Part shown: positions 41,384 to 50,548 of the stretch, piece by piece
Position numbering within the stretch: position 1 is the stretch's first letter
Layout of the letters: each line of letters opens with the position of its first letter
Assembly: GCF_002335745.1 (NCBI RefSeq)
Contig: NZ_NIST01000001.1
Location: forward strand, 2,519,370 to 2,583,369
Direction of reading: 5' to 3'
DNA: 64,000 nt
Source: Evansella halocellulosilytica
Lineage (GTDB): Bacteria > Bacillota > Bacilli > Bacillales > Salisediminibacteriaceae
Translations under genes and position numbers: made by a program
Notes under the pieces: model-generated
What the model was told of the DNA's origin: nothing
The model's database searches: none
The model's input: only the letters and a program-made list of their open reading frames with translations

Positions 41384-42721
41384 ATGAATAGGAAAAGCTT
41401 GTTATTTTCGTTAATTGGGATTATGGTACTCGTGTTAGTTGCTTGTAGTGGTAATTCATCCTCTTCAGATGATGCAGAGGAAACATCTGTAGTTGGAGAT
41501 GATATTGAAGGTGCTACAGAACTAACGCTTTGGACATTTGCAGGTCAACATGTTGATTTATTTGAGGAGGCAGCGATTGCTTGGAATGAAGAATTCCCTG
41601 ATAGACCACTAACACTCGTTGCCGAAACTTATCCATATGATCAAATGCACAACAATCTATTACTTGCATTGCAATCAGGATCAGGAGCACCGGATTTAGC
41701 TGATATTGAAATTTCTCGTTTCCCTAATTTCCTACAAGGTGTACCACAACTTTTACCAATGAATGATTATGTGGAACCGATTATTGATAAATTTATTGAA
41801 GCTCGTTTTGATATCTACGCTAAAGATGGCGAATATTACGGAATGCCTACTCATGTTGGTGCATCTGTGATGTATTACAACACAGAAATTATGGATGAAG
41901 CAGGGGTAGATGTTGAATCAATTCAAACTTGGGACGATTATGTTGAAGCTGGTAAACAAGTCGTAGAAAATACAGGTAAATTAATGACAACCGTTCATAC
42001 GGATGATTACTTACCTATGTTTCAAATGGTCAGCCAACGTGGTTCAGATTGGTTTGATGAAAATGGTAATTTAACTCTAGACAATCCAGATAATATTGAA
42101 GTGTTACAATATTTACATGATTTAATTTATGTTCATGAAATTGCGGAGCTTACACCAGGCGGAGAACCACATGCGGAAGAATTTTATGCATATATGAATG
42201 AAGGAAATGCAGCTTCTATGGCCATGCCAATCTGGTATATGGGGCGTTTCCTTGAGAACATGCCTGACTTAAAGGGCAAAATGGTGATTCAGCCACTCCC
42301 TGCATGGGAAGAAGGTGGATTTCGTTCAGCTGGAATGGGCGGAACAGGTACTGTTGTTACAAACCAAACAGAACATGAAGATCTTGCTAAAGATTTCTTA
42401 GCATATGCAAAGCTTTCTGAAGAGTCAAACGAAAAGCTATGGACTGTCCTTGGGTTTGATCCTCCACGCTGGGACGTATGGGATAACGACATATTCAAAG
42501 AGGACAATGACTTCTATCAATTCTTTGGTAGTAATATTTTTGATGTATTATTAGATGTTCGAGATGAGATTAATTCAGTAAATATTACACAATACACACC
42601 TGCTGTAGCTAATGAGTTTGGTACAAATATTTTTAATGATGCACTAAGACAACAAACTCAAACTCCAGAAGAAGCCTTAAAAAATGCACAGCAGGCGGTC
42701 GAGTCTAATATGCAAAATTAG
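41384..42721 (+). CDS. Sugar-binding lipoprotein of the ABC transporter
   Basis: The 445-residue extracellular solute-binding protein of family 1 has a lipoprotein signal: LIGIMVLVLVAC with Cys21 as the lipid anchor. Mature-domain motifs are ELTLWTFAGQHVDLFEEAA and AGMGGTGTVVTNQTEHEDLA. In the cluster it captures the sugar for the two permeases. Its separation from them by the YesL-like gene is common. GGGGAGGATTGTA precedes ATG 41384. Confidence 0.9.
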   Translation: MNRKSLLFSLIGIMVLVLVACSGNSSSSDDAEETSVVGDDIEGATELTLWTFAGQHVDLFEEAAIAWNEEFPDRPLTLVAETYPYDQMHNNLLLALQSGSGAPDLADIEISRFPNFLQGVPQLLPMNDYVEPIIDKFIEARFDIYAKDGEYYGMPTHVGASVMYYNTEIMDEAGVDVESIQTWDDYVEAGKQVVENTGKLMTTVHTDDYLPMFQMVSQRGSDWFDENGNLTLDNPDNIEVLQYLHDLIYVHEIAELTPGGEPHAEEFYAYMNEGNAASMAMPIWYMGRFLENMPDLKGKMVIQPLPAWEEGGFRSAGMGGTGTVVTNQTEHEDLAKDFLAYAKLSEESNEKLWTVLGFDPPRWDVWDNDIFKEDNDFYQFFGSNIFDVLLDVRDEINSVNITQYTPAVANEFGTNIFNDALRQQTQTPEEALKNAQQAVESNMQN

Positions 42722-42761
42722 TATATAAGTGAAGATGCCAGGTTGACTCGATGTGGATATA

Positions 42762-42803
42762 ATCACTCCTCGTTTTACCGATGTTAAACGAGGAGTGGTG
42801 ATG
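42762..42803 (+). terminator. Strong hairpin after the binding protein gene
   Basis: ATCACTCCTCGTTT pairs with AAACGAGGAGTGGTGAT around a short loop. It has no T run behind it, so it is a probable RNA stabiliser or weak terminator. It ends the transport gene group. Confidence 0.55.
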
Positions 42804-43099
42804 AAACTGGCCGTAGAACAATGAACGTACTGTTAAGAGAATTTTGTATAGTCATTTTGATAGAGTATGAATGATGGAATTTGGAATGTTCTTATTAACT
42901 TTTACAATAAAATGTCAATGTGTAATTGCTTTTATTTGTGTACATAAACGTTAAAGGAAGTTTATATATCTTCCTTTTTTTAAGGGTGCGTTGTCTGTTG
43001 GTACAATTATTAAATGAGTAGTTAAATGATATTTTTACCTGCGTGTATGTGCACGGTTTTTTAAAAAAGAAAAGCCATAAAATATGAGGTGAATGAAAC
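42804..43099 (+). promoter_or_regulatory. Leader region of the arabinofuranosidase gene
   Basis: This stretch contains operator 3 at 43041-43056, and an AT-rich run (CTTCCTTTTTTTAAGG, about 42970-42985) which may include a terminator. No gene is seen. Confidence 0.5.
43041..43056. promoter_or_regulatory. AraR-like operator 3
   Basis: GCGTGTATGTGCACGG matches operators 1 and 2 at most positions and lies 44 bases before the arabinofuranosidase start. It is near the right place to block its transcription. Confidence 0.65.
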
Positions 43100-44584
43100 A
43101 TGAAACAACATGCCATTTTAAATGTTGATGTTGAACAAGGAAAAATTAATAAAAATATCTACGGGCATTTTGCCGAGCATTTAGGCAGATGTATTTATGA
43201 AGGAATATGGGTAGGAGAAGATTCACCGATTCCTAATACAAACGGAATTCGCAATGATGTGGTAGAAGCATTAAAAAACATTAACATCCCTACTCTCCGT
43301 TGGCCAGGTGGATGCTTTGCTGATGAATATCATTGGAAAGATGGTATTGGTCCAAGGGAAAAACGAAAGAGAATGGTCAATACGCACTGGGGTGGTGTAG
43401 TAGAGAACAATCATTTTGGAACGCATGAATTCATGATGCTTTGTGAAATGCTTGAATGTGAGCCGTATATTTGTGGGAACGTTGGAAGCGGTACTGTCCA
43501 AGAGATGTCGGAATGGATAGAGTATATGACATTCAAAGGTGAGTCACCAATGGCAGATTGGCGAAGAGAGAATGGTCAAGAAGAACCATGGAAATTAACG
43601 TATTTTGGTGTCGGAAATGAGAATTGGGGATGCGGAGGGAATATGCGCCCCGAATACTACTCAGATCTCTATCGCCACTATCAGACTTATGTTCGTAACT
43701 ATGATGGAAACAAGATTTACAAGATTGCAGGCGGTGCAAGTGTTGATGATTATCATTGGACAGAAGTGTTAATGCGAGAGTCTGCACGTTATATGGATGG
43801 ATTAAGCCTTCATTATTATACGATACCTGGTGACTGGACAGAGAAAGGGGCAGCAACAGGATTCCCTGAAGGTGAGTGGTTTGTAACGATGAAAAAAGCG
43901 TTACATATAGATACTTTAATTCGTAAACATGCAACGATCATGGATAAATATGACCCTGAAAAACGCGTTGGAATGATTATTGATGAGTGGGGGACATGGT
44001 TTGATGTAGAGCATGGTACGAATCCTGGATTTTTGTATCAACAAAATACAATTCGAGATGCACTTGTTGCCGCTCTTCATTTTCATATTTTCCATGATCA
44101 TTGTGACCGTGTTCAAATGACGAACATTGCGCAAACGGTAAATGTTCTCCAGTCGATGATCTTAACTGAGGGAGAAAAAATGATTTTAACTCCTACTTAT
44201 CATGTATTTGAAATGTATAAGGTACACCATGATGCACAAAAGGTAGCGGTTGATACGAAAGCAAACGATTACGAGCTTAACGGGGAAACGTTGCCACAAG
44301 TCAGTCTTACCGCTTCTAAAAATGAAGAAGGTACAGTGCATGTAAGCATTTGTAATGTTGACCATAAAAACGACGCAGAAGTGAACATCGATATCCGTGG
44401 TCTAGCAATATCAAATGCAAATATTAGCGGTAGAATATTAACGGCTGATAAGATGGATGCTCATAATTCATTTGAACAATTTGAAAATGTGAAACCTGTT
44501 GAATTTAGTGGATTCTCTGTGGATGGTGAAGGATTAATCGTCAAGTTACCTCCAATGTCTGTTGCTGTATTAGCATTAAAATAA
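43100..44584 (+). CDS. abfA: GH51 alpha-L-arabinofuranosidase
   Basis: The 494-residue GH51 enzyme has the acid/base Glu in [13 protein letters not shown] (about residue 174) and the nucleophile Glu in [12 protein letters not shown] (about 294). A C-terminal beta-sandwich ends at the [11 protein letters not shown] motif. It releases arabinose from arabinoxylan fragments in the cytoplasm, since it has no signal peptide. ATG 43100 follows TATGAGGTGAATGAAAC. The upstream palindrome suggests control by AraR. Confidence 0.92.
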   Translation: MKQHAILNVDVEQGKINKNIYGHFAEHLGRCIYEGIWVGEDSPIPNTNGIRNDVVEALKNINIPTLRWPGGCFADEYHWKDGIGPREKRKRMVNTHWGGVVENNHFGTHEFMMLCEMLECEPYICGNVGSGTVQEMSEWIEYMTFKGESPMADWRRENGQEEPWKLTYFGVGNENWGCGGNMRPEYYSDLYRHYQTYVRNYDGNKIYKIAGGASVDDYHWTEVLMRESARYMDGLSLHYYTIPGDWTEKGAATGFPEGEWFVTMKKALHIDTLIRKHATIMDKYDPEKRVGMIIDEWGTWFDVEHGTNPGFLYQQNTIRDALVAALHFHIFHDHCDRVQMTNIAQTVNVLQSMILTEGEKMILTPTYHVFEMYKVHHDAQKVAVDTKANDYELNGETLPQVSLTASKNEEGTVHVSICNVDHKNDAEVNIDIRGLAISNANISGRILTADKMDAHNSFEQFENVKPVEFSGFSVDGEGLIVKLPPMSVAVLALK

Positions 44585-44592
44585 GAGGCAAG

Positions 44593-44859
44593 ATGAAGGA
44601 AAAATTTAGAGATGACTGTAAGGGATGTCAAAGAGATGTCAGCGTTACTGATGAGCCGCTAATCTACTATTCAGATTCTAGAATTGAAGATCAAGGTAAG
44701 TATGTCAATGAAGATTTGTACCAAAAGCGTGTTCAGATTTGTCTCGATTGTTCCTCGTTACAATACGGAACGACTTGTAGGCATTCAGGGGTGCTCATTG
44801 GTTATAAAGCAAAGCAAAAAAATAAACGCTGTCCTATGCCAGGCGCTGCTAAATGGTAA
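44593..44859 (+). CDS. DUF6171-like Cys-rich small protein
   Basis: The 88-residue protein has paired cysteines (DDCKGCQRD near the start, ICLDCSSLQYGTTCRHSG in the middle, RCPMPG near the end). This pattern is that of DUF6171 proteins of Bacilli, whose function is unknown. It starts nine bases after the arabinofuranosidase stop and is probably co-transcribed with it. A terminator-like hairpin follows at 44876. Confidence 0.6.
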   Translation: MKEKFRDDCKGCQRDVSVTDEPLIYYSDSRIEDQGKYVNEDLYQKRVQICLDCSSLQYGTTCRHSGVLIGYKAKQKNKRCPMPGAAKW

Positions 44860-44875
44860 AAGTAAGGACGTCAGA

Positions 44876-44920
44876 TTGGAGGAGAATAACTTTGAGAGGT
44901 AATACGCTCTCATCCTCCAA
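44876..44920 (+). terminator. Hairpin after the DUF6171-like gene
   Basis: TTGGAGGA with TGAGAG pairs with CTCTCA and TCCTCCAA. Sequence behind it is A-rich, not T-rich, so termination is likely only in part. The left arm contains an AGGAGG-like word. Confidence 0.5.
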
Positions 44921-45130
44921 ACAAACATGGGAAATGTAAGTAGTGTGTCGATTTCTGCGTTTTATTTGTTTATGTTTTCTATATCAACCATCACATTGAC
45001 TCAGTCTTTTCATTTTGATTTACTATCTAAAATTAAAAAGGAGATTAAGTGGCTAATGCCTTGTACCAACTAAACTTTAGATGTTGGTTGTGATGTAATG
45101 TTTACATTAATAATAATGGAGAGGTTTATA

Positions 45131-46540
45131 ATGAAAAAACAAGGAATGAATCCTTATCTTCCTTCGTGGGAATATATACCAGATGGTGAACCGTATGTTT
45201 TTAATAACAGAGTCTATGTTTTTGGCTCACATGATCGTTTTAATGGTCATGCATATTGCTTAAATGATTATGTATGTTGGTCTGCACCTGTAGACGATTT
45301 GGCTGATTGGCAGTGTGAAGGTGTAATATATAGGAAAACAGATGATCCAGTGAACCATGCTGGAAATATGTGCTTGTATGCTCCTGATGTCACACTTGGA
45401 CCAGATGGAAGGTATTATTTATACTATGTTCTAGATAAAGTATCAATTGTTTCAGTGGCCGTTTGTGATACACCAGCAGGAAAGTATGAATTTTATGGTT
45501 ATGTTAAATATGCTGATGGTACTCGTCTAGGAGAAAAAGAGGGTGATGAACCACAGTTTGATCCTGGTGTATTGACTGAAGGGAAAAAAACATATCTATA
45601 TACTGGCTTTTGTGCAGTTGGTGACAGGTCAAGAAAAGGGGCTATGGCAACAGTTCTTGGACCGGATATGCTTACTATTTTAGAAGATCCGGTATTTATT
45701 GCACCTAGTGAGCCTTATAGTGAGGGGAGCAGTTTTAAAGGTCATGAGTTCTTTGAGGCACCTTCCATGAGGAAGGTAGGGGATACCTATTATTTTATTT
45801 ATTCCTCCATAGTAATGCATGAACTGTGTTATGCCACCAGCAAAAATCCAACGAAAGGCTTTGAATATAAAGGTGTTATTGTGAGCAATAATGATCTTCA
45901 TATTGATTCTTATAAACCTGCAGATAAACCTATGTTTTACGGTGGTAATAATCATGGCAGTATCATCGAAATAAATAGTAAATGGTTTATTTTTTATCAT
46001 AGACATACCAATGGATCTAATTTTTGCCGTCAAGGTTGTATGGAGCAAATTGAAATTCTAAACGATGGTACGATTCCACAAGTAGAGATGACTTCATGTG
46101 GGTCGAATGGAGGAGCACTAATCGGTCGGGGAGAGTATCCAGCATATCTGGCATGCAATCTGTTTTACCGTGAAGAAGAAAAGTATACAGGTGATCTGTG
46201 GATGGATAGCCAATTCCCAAAGATAACTCAGGATGGAAAAGACGGGGATGAGGAAATCGGATATATTGCGAATATGCAAGATACTGCTACTGCTGGATTC
46301 AAGTATTTCGATTGTAAAGATATTAAGACGATTAAAATTAAAGTAAGAGGATATTGTAGTGGCGTTTTTGAAGTTAAAACCTCGTGGAATGGTAAAGCAC
46401 TGGCTAGAATACCAGTTAAATTCACAAATGTATGGACAGAATATTCTTCTGACATAATTATTTCGGATGGTATACAGGCATTGTATTTTACTTATACAGG
46501 TAACGGTAGAGCTAGTCTGGCTTCTTTTACATTTGAGTGA
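45131..46540 (+). CDS. GH43 glycosidase with C-terminal carbohydrate-binding domain
   Basis: The protein of about 469 residues is a GH43 propeller with the motifs NPYLPSWEYIPDGEPYVFNN, CLYAPDVTLGPDGRYYLYY, QFDPGVLTEGKKTYLY and the catalytic Glu in FFEAPSMRKVGDTYYFIYSS. The last 120 residues (IGYIANMQDTATAGFKYFDC) resemble CBM6-like sandwich domains. It probably removes arabinose or xylose from oligomers. ATG 45131 follows GGAGAGGTTTATA. An upstream in-frame ATG 45098 has none. No signal peptide is seen. It is the last gene of the sugar cluster. Confidence 0.85.
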   Translation: MKKQGMNPYLPSWEYIPDGEPYVFNNRVYVFGSHDRFNGHAYCLNDYVCWSAPVDDLADWQCEGVIYRKTDDPVNHAGNMCLYAPDVTLGPDGRYYLYYVLDKVSIVSVAVCDTPAGKYEFYGYVKYADGTRLGEKEGDEPQFDPGVLTEGKKTYLYTGFCAVGDRSRKGAMATVLGPDMLTILEDPVFIAPSEPYSEGSSFKGHEFFEAPSMRKVGDTYYFIYSSIVMHELCYATSKNPTKGFEYKGVIVSNNDLHIDSYKPADKPMFYGGNNHGSIIEINSKWFIFYHRHTNGSNFCRQGCMEQIEILNDGTIPQVEMTSCGSNGGALIGRGEYPAYLACNLFYREEEKYTGDLWMDSQFPKITQDGKDGDEEIGYIANMQDTATAGFKYFDCKDIKTIKIKVRGYCSGVFEVKTSWNGKALARIPVKFTNVWTEYSSDIIISDGIQALYFTYTGNGRASLASFTFE

Positions 46541-46636
46541 AAATAGACTAAATGCATAAGGGAGTTTGCTAGGTAATATTCACTGAAACAGTGGTTATGA
46601 AAGAAATACTCACAGATAGGTCAGCCATGTGGATAC

Positions 46637-46655
46637 CCCCGACCACCGGTACCAT
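46637..46655 (+). repeat. Distal copy of the tRNA-Leu 3'-end core
   Basis: CCCCGACCACCGGTACCAT matches positions 605-623 of the tRNA-Leu region without mismatch. Only this short 3' part is present. It probably marks the far end of the tRNA-Leu island stack. Confidence 0.7.
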
Positions 46656-46702
46656 TCCATTTTATTTTTAATCGTGTAAATGTGAATACATACCGTCATA
46701 TC

Positions 46703-46737
46703 ACCGTTTCTCACAGTAGTGGGGAACGTTTTTTTTA
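46703..46737 (+). terminator. Rho-independent terminator
   Basis: CCGTTTCTCAC pairs with GTGGGGAACG around a four-base loop and is followed by a long T run. It sits 50 bases past the distal tRNA-Leu core. It may be the original terminator of the tRNA operon. Confidence 0.75.
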
Positions 46738-47080
46738 TTTTTATAACAACGTTGATTTTACGTTTAACTTATAATCTCTAACCGAGTGCAAACATTCGAA
46801 AGGAAGATGTTTATGATAAGAGGTAAACAACAATTGAAATGACCGTGAATTATCCATAGTCCGAAAATGGTCCATGTCATATAAAAAGCGTTATGTTTGT
46901 TTATAGTTAGATGATTGCGACTTACAGAAGTACCAGTGGACGGGTATGCTACAAAGAAATGCTTGTCGAAAAAGAGACAGGCTCGTATATTTTCAAAATC
47001 AACAATGTATAGAATTAGAAAAGGCTGCAAGTCCGTCACTATCTTGACTTCCTTTTCAGCCTCTTTTGTATACTCCTTAA

Positions 47081-48730
47081 TTAATATGGATCTGCTTCAT
47101 GGCCTTTATCTACTGCCTCTTTAGTTGCTTCATTTGCTCCTTGTGAGCCTTCGCCATATTTCGTGGAAGCAGCTTCTCGACCAGGAATGTTATCTTTCTC
47201 CGCCATCTCTTTATTTTTCTTCATTTGCATTTCCATACCCTCTTTCACACGGCGACCATATTCTTCATCGGCTTGTGTGAAATGATCAACCATCGCATCT
47301 TGAATTCGCTTGTCACAGATTGCTAATGCTTCGGAAAGATTCTTGATTAATTCATCGCGCTCCCAATCTTCAAAGCTACGGTAAGTTTCGCCCGCTTGCC
47401 CGTAGTTATTCGGGCGATCAATTGGCTCCCTCATAACTGCATCGTTATACATTGGACGATGAGGATGATGATTTTCTTTACTATGTTCTACAAGTCCACC
47501 AAGCATAGATGGCTCATAGTTAATATGTGGGTTTTCTCCAGACTCTTTTGGGTCACGCGTATCCATTTGACCTCGTTGCTGGTTCGTGCGAACAGTCGTT
47601 TTCGGTGCATTGACAGGTAATTTCAAATAGTTTGCCCCTACTCGGTAGCGTTGCGTATCTGAATAAGAGAACGTACGGCCTTGCAACATTTTATCGTCTG
47701 AGAAATCCATGCCATCGACAAGAACACCTGTACCAAAGGCAGCTTGTTCAATCTCAGCATGAAAATCTTTTGGGTTTCGATCAAGTACCATGCGACCTAC
47801 TGGCAACCATGGAAATTTATCTTCCGGCCACAGCTTCGTATCATCAAGTGGATCAAAATCAAGTTCAGGATGATAGTCGTCTTCCATCATTTGTACAAAG
47901 AGCTCCCACTCTGGGTAATCCCCATTTTCAATCGCTTGATATAGATCTTGAGTTGCATGTCCTACGTTTTTCGCTTGAATTTCGTGAGCTTCATCTTGTG
48001 TTAAGTTACGGATGCCTTGCTTCGGCTCCCAATGATATTTCACTAGAACAGCTTCACCTTTGTCATTAATCCACTTATAGGTATTTACACCTGAACCTTG
48101 CATATGGCGGTATGTAGCAGGAATACCCCATGGTGAGAATAAGAATGTAATCATATGTGTTGCTTCTGGTGTTCGAGAAACGAAATCAAACATACGCTCA
48201 GGATTCGGTATATTCGACACAGGATCTGGTTTAAATGCATGGATCATATCTGGGAACTTCATCGCATCACGGATGAAGAAGATTTTTAAATTATTACCAA
48301 CTAAGTCCCAGTTACCATCTTCTGTATACATTTTTACGGCAAAACCACGTGGGTCTCGTTCTGTTTCTGGGGAATCCTTCGCTCCTGCCACAGTAGAGAA
48401 GCGAACCATTAAAGGTGTCTTCTTCCCAGCACCAGAAAAAACTTTCGCACGAGTATACTTTTCTACTGGTTCATCTCCAACTTTTCCGTACGTTTCAAAA
48501 TAACCAAATGCCCCGCTTCCGCGTGCATGAACGACACGCTCAGGTACTTCTTCCCTATCAAAGTGGGAAATTTTTTCTATGAAATCATAATTCTCAAGTG
48601 TAGCTGGTCCACGATTACCAACAGTACGAATATTTTGATTATCTCTCATTGGATGACCTTGACGCGTGGTTAGCTTTTCACTATTCGTGACATCTCCGTT
48701 TGTCTGCTGCTTATCTTTATGATCTGACAA
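47081..48730 (-). CDS. katA: Catalase, clade 3-like monofunctional heme enzyme
   Basis: The 549-residue catalase has the active-site His in [16 protein letters not shown], Asn in [15 protein letters not shown] and the heme-ligand Tyr in [14 protein letters not shown]. It converts hydrogen peroxide to water and oxygen. The extra C-terminal tail is Lys/Glu-rich. GAGGAGGTTTT precedes ATG 48730. Upstream (about 48784-48798) TTATACAGTTATAA resembles a PerR box, which would fit peroxide induction. Confidence 0.92.
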   Translation of the reverse strand: MSDHKDKQQTNGDVTNSEKLTTRQGHPMRDNQNIRTVGNRGPATLENYDFIEKISHFDREEVPERVVHARGSGAFGYFETYGKVGDEPVEKYTRAKVFSGAGKKTPLMVRFSTVAGAKDSPETERDPRGFAVKMYTEDGNWDLVGNNLKIFFIRDAMKFPDMIHAFKPDPVSNIPNPERMFDFVSRTPEATHMITFLFSPWGIPATYRHMQGSGVNTYKWINDKGEAVLVKYHWEPKQGIRNLTQDEAHEIQAKNVGHATQDLYQAIENGDYPEWELFVQMMEDDYHPELDFDPLDDTKLWPEDKFPWLPVGRMVLDRNPKDFHAEIEQAAFGTGVLVDGMDFSDDKMLQGRTFSYSDTQRYRVGANYLKLPVNAPKTTVRTNQQRGQMDTRDPKESGENPHINYEPSMLGGLVEHSKENHHPHRPMYNDAVMREPIDRPNNYGQAGETYRSFEDWERDELIKNLSEALAICDKRIQDAMVDHFTQADEEYGRRVKEGMEMQMKKNKEMAEKDNIPGREAASTKYGEGSQGANEATKEAVDKGHEADPY

Positions 48731-48783
48731 AATAAAAACCTCCTCAACATTTGTTCACACATATAATGCATCAATTTAGAAAT

Positions 48784-48798
48784 TTTATACAGTTATAA
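48784..48798 (-). promoter_or_regulatory. Possible PerR box upstream of catalase
   Basis: On the minus strand TTATAACTGTATAA is an imperfect inverted repeat like the PerR consensus TTATAATNATTATAA. It is about 60 bases before the catalase start, as expected of a PerR-controlled promoter. Confidence 0.4.
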
Positions 48799-48967
48799 TT
48801 TCGTGTTTGCAGGTGTTGATATGCTTTCCATCTACTCGCTTTCACCTCTAGGCACAAGTGAAACATCCGTTGTGCTTTGGAGTGAAAACGTCCGAAAGTT
48901 ACGGATTCGAGTAATTACTCCACCAAGTTAAATCGAAAGATTTTTAGGATTCATGATACAAAATATG

Positions 48968-49114
48968 CGCAACTTCTCCTTGTTTAGGCGCAACAACTCT
49001 TCGTTTGGACGCAACTTCTCCTTGTTTAGGCGCAACAACTCTTCGTTTGGACGCAACTTCTTCTTGTTTAGGCGCAACAACTCTTCATTTGGACGCAACT
49101 TCTCCTTGTTTAGG
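48968..49114 (+). repeat. 21-bp tandem satellite, seven units
   Basis: Seven 21-base units alternate between CGCAACTTCTCCTTGTTTAG-G and CGCAACAACTCTTCGTTTGG-A, so the full repeat is 42 bp. Differences between copies are few (TTCTTC for TTCTCC, TTCATT for TTCGTT). The array lies between catalase and a transporter gene. Its function is unknown. Confidence 0.9.
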
Positions 49115-49496
49115 AAATTAATTCATCACGGATTCAGGATTCATGAACAATGTAGTAATTGGCAGTAATAAAATAAAAATCAAAAATATAATATTATGAA
49201 TTAGTCTTAAAGCTTTAGACTAGGCGCTGTGACATTGTGATTGATATTATACGAGTTTTAAATCATGTGTGTTTCTAATAAAACGATCAATCGAATGATC
49301 AAATCAGCATAATCGAAAAATTCAGCTTTATTCACTGAAGTATTCATTATATGCTTACATACATAAATGAACTTCGTAACTCTGATCACAGCGGGTTCAA
49401 TGCATTAGCGAATAATGCATGCAATGCCAATGAGGAGATGGTGTACAAGAGCTAATCAATGATTCAGATTGTGCATTTAATTTCAGGGGGAACAAC

Positions 49497-50420
49497 ATGA
49501 AAGCTGAACATTTATTTAGAAGTAAGTGGGGAATGATCCTCGCTGCCGGTGGGGCAACTTTTTTATGGGGAAGCTCTTTTCCGTTTATTAAGTTAAGCTA
49601 TGACATGCTAGGTATTGAAGCGGATCAGATCGGCGAACAAATATTATTTGCTGGGTATCGATTTTTTCTAGCAGCACTTATGATTATTTTTATCCTATAT
49701 ATGAGCAAGACACGTGTTAACAGGAGTAAGGATCATATACAGCCATTAATGATGATTGGCTTTTTCCAGACGTTTTTGCAGTATATACTTTTTTACATAG
49801 GTTTGAGCTTGAGCACGGGAATACAAGGATCAATCATAGCAGGAACAACGACATTCTTTCAAATCATTTTTGCGCATTTTATGTATAAGGACGATCATTT
49901 GAGCTGGAGAAAAGTGGTAGGCTTAATCATCGGATTTATGGGTGTCATTTTCGTCAACCTGACGAATGGATCATTACACCTTAATTTTGGGTTAGGCGAG
50001 ATTTTACTTATCATAGCGATGATATCTTCAGCTTTCGGTAATATTCTAGCAAGAAATGGCTCAGCAAAAATGGATGTTGCATATTTAACGACGGTTCAGA
50101 TGTTCATTGGATCAATCGGACTGCTGACAATCGGAGTTTTTTCCGTAGGCTTCTTTCCTTTTGACTTTGATATATCATCATTTATGATCCTGATCTACTT
50201 ATCTTTTATTTCTGCTGCAGGCTTTATCTTATGGAACAATGTTATGAAATATAATAAAGTGGGCAAAGTTTCTGTCTTTCTATTTTTGATTCCAGTCTTT
50301 GGTGTTTTCTTATCTAGTCTGATTCTCGATGAGCCTATCCATCTGTATGTGATCGTTGGTCTTATCTTTGTTACAAGTGGAATTGTGATCGTGAATAGGA
50401 ACAAAGCTAAACAAGCTTGA
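49497..50420 (+). CDS. EamA/DMT-family transporter
   Basis: The 307-residue membrane protein has about ten helices and two EamA repeats: ATFLWGSSFPFIKLSYDMLG near the start and FGNILARNGSAKMDVAYL about half way. Members export amino acids or metabolites; the substrate is unknown. TTCAGGGGGAACAAC gives a clear start. A bidirectional terminator follows. Confidence 0.85.
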   Translation: MKAEHLFRSKWGMILAAGGATFLWGSSFPFIKLSYDMLGIEADQIGEQILFAGYRFFLAALMIIFILYMSKTRVNRSKDHIQPLMMIGFFQTFLQYILFYIGLSLSTGIQGSIIAGTTTFFQIIFAHFMYKDDHLSWRKVVGLIIGFMGVIFVNLTNGSLHLNFGLGEILLIIAMISSAFGNILARNGSAKMDVAYLTTVQMFIGSIGLLTIGVFSVGFFPFDFDISSFMILIYLSFISAAGFILWNNVMKYNKVGKVSVFLFLIPVFGVFLSSLILDEPIHLYVIVGLIFVTSGIVIVNRNKAKQA

Positions 50421-50498
50421 ACTGGATGATCGAATCAAGCATCAACGCTCGGATGAAACATTAAAAATGACAGAATGAAATGCTTGAATAAATGAAAA

Positions 50499-50545
50499 TG
50501 AACAAGACTGCTCTTTCATTTCAAGATGAAAGAGCAGTCTTGTTT
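50499..50545. terminator. Bidirectional terminator
   Basis: AACAAGACTGCTCTTTCAT pairs with its perfect complement ATGAAAGAGCAGTCTTGTT, followed by T-rich sequence. It lies between the EamA gene and the LysR gene, which face each other. Confidence 0.9.
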
Positions 50546-50548
50546 GTT

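Larger units (their letters stand above)
34437..46655. other. Block 3: sugar-utilisation island between attachment cores
   Basis: This 12-kb block lies between the core copies at 34424 and 46637. It holds the arabinoxylan cluster (35458-46540) and relics of IclR and DapA-family genes, but no integrase. It may be an older island whose recombinase is lost, or chromosomal DNA caught between the tRNA 3'-end copies. The border is inferred from the short repeats alone. Confidence 0.45.
46541..47080. other. Right border of block 3 and catalase 3' flank
   Basis: This 540-base stretch has no gene. It contains the tRNA-Leu 3'-end core at 46637-46655, a terminator at 46703-46737, and AT-rich sequence down to the catalase stop. 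The ORF-like frames here have no ribosome site. Confidence 0.6.
48731..49496. other. 766-base intergenic region with 21-bp satellite
   Basis: The stretch holds the catalase promoter region, the 21-bp satellite at 48968-49114 and about 380 bases of AT-rich sequence with no gene. The satellite gives an open frame of repeated residues without a ribosome site, so it is not called a gene. Confidence 0.6.

Noticed and set aside
43533-43934. 133-codon minus-strand frame inside the arabinofuranosidase gene
   Set aside because: It overlaps the catalytic region of a well-conserved GH51 gene and has no start signal.
47396-48503. Plus-strand frames opposite the catalase gene
   Set aside because: The catalase frame is complete with all active-site motifs. 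The opposite frames have no ribosome sites or domains.
48953-49168. 71-codon frame over the 21-bp satellite
   Set aside because: The repeats are a multiple of three bases long, so a frame stays open by chance. There is no ribosome site.
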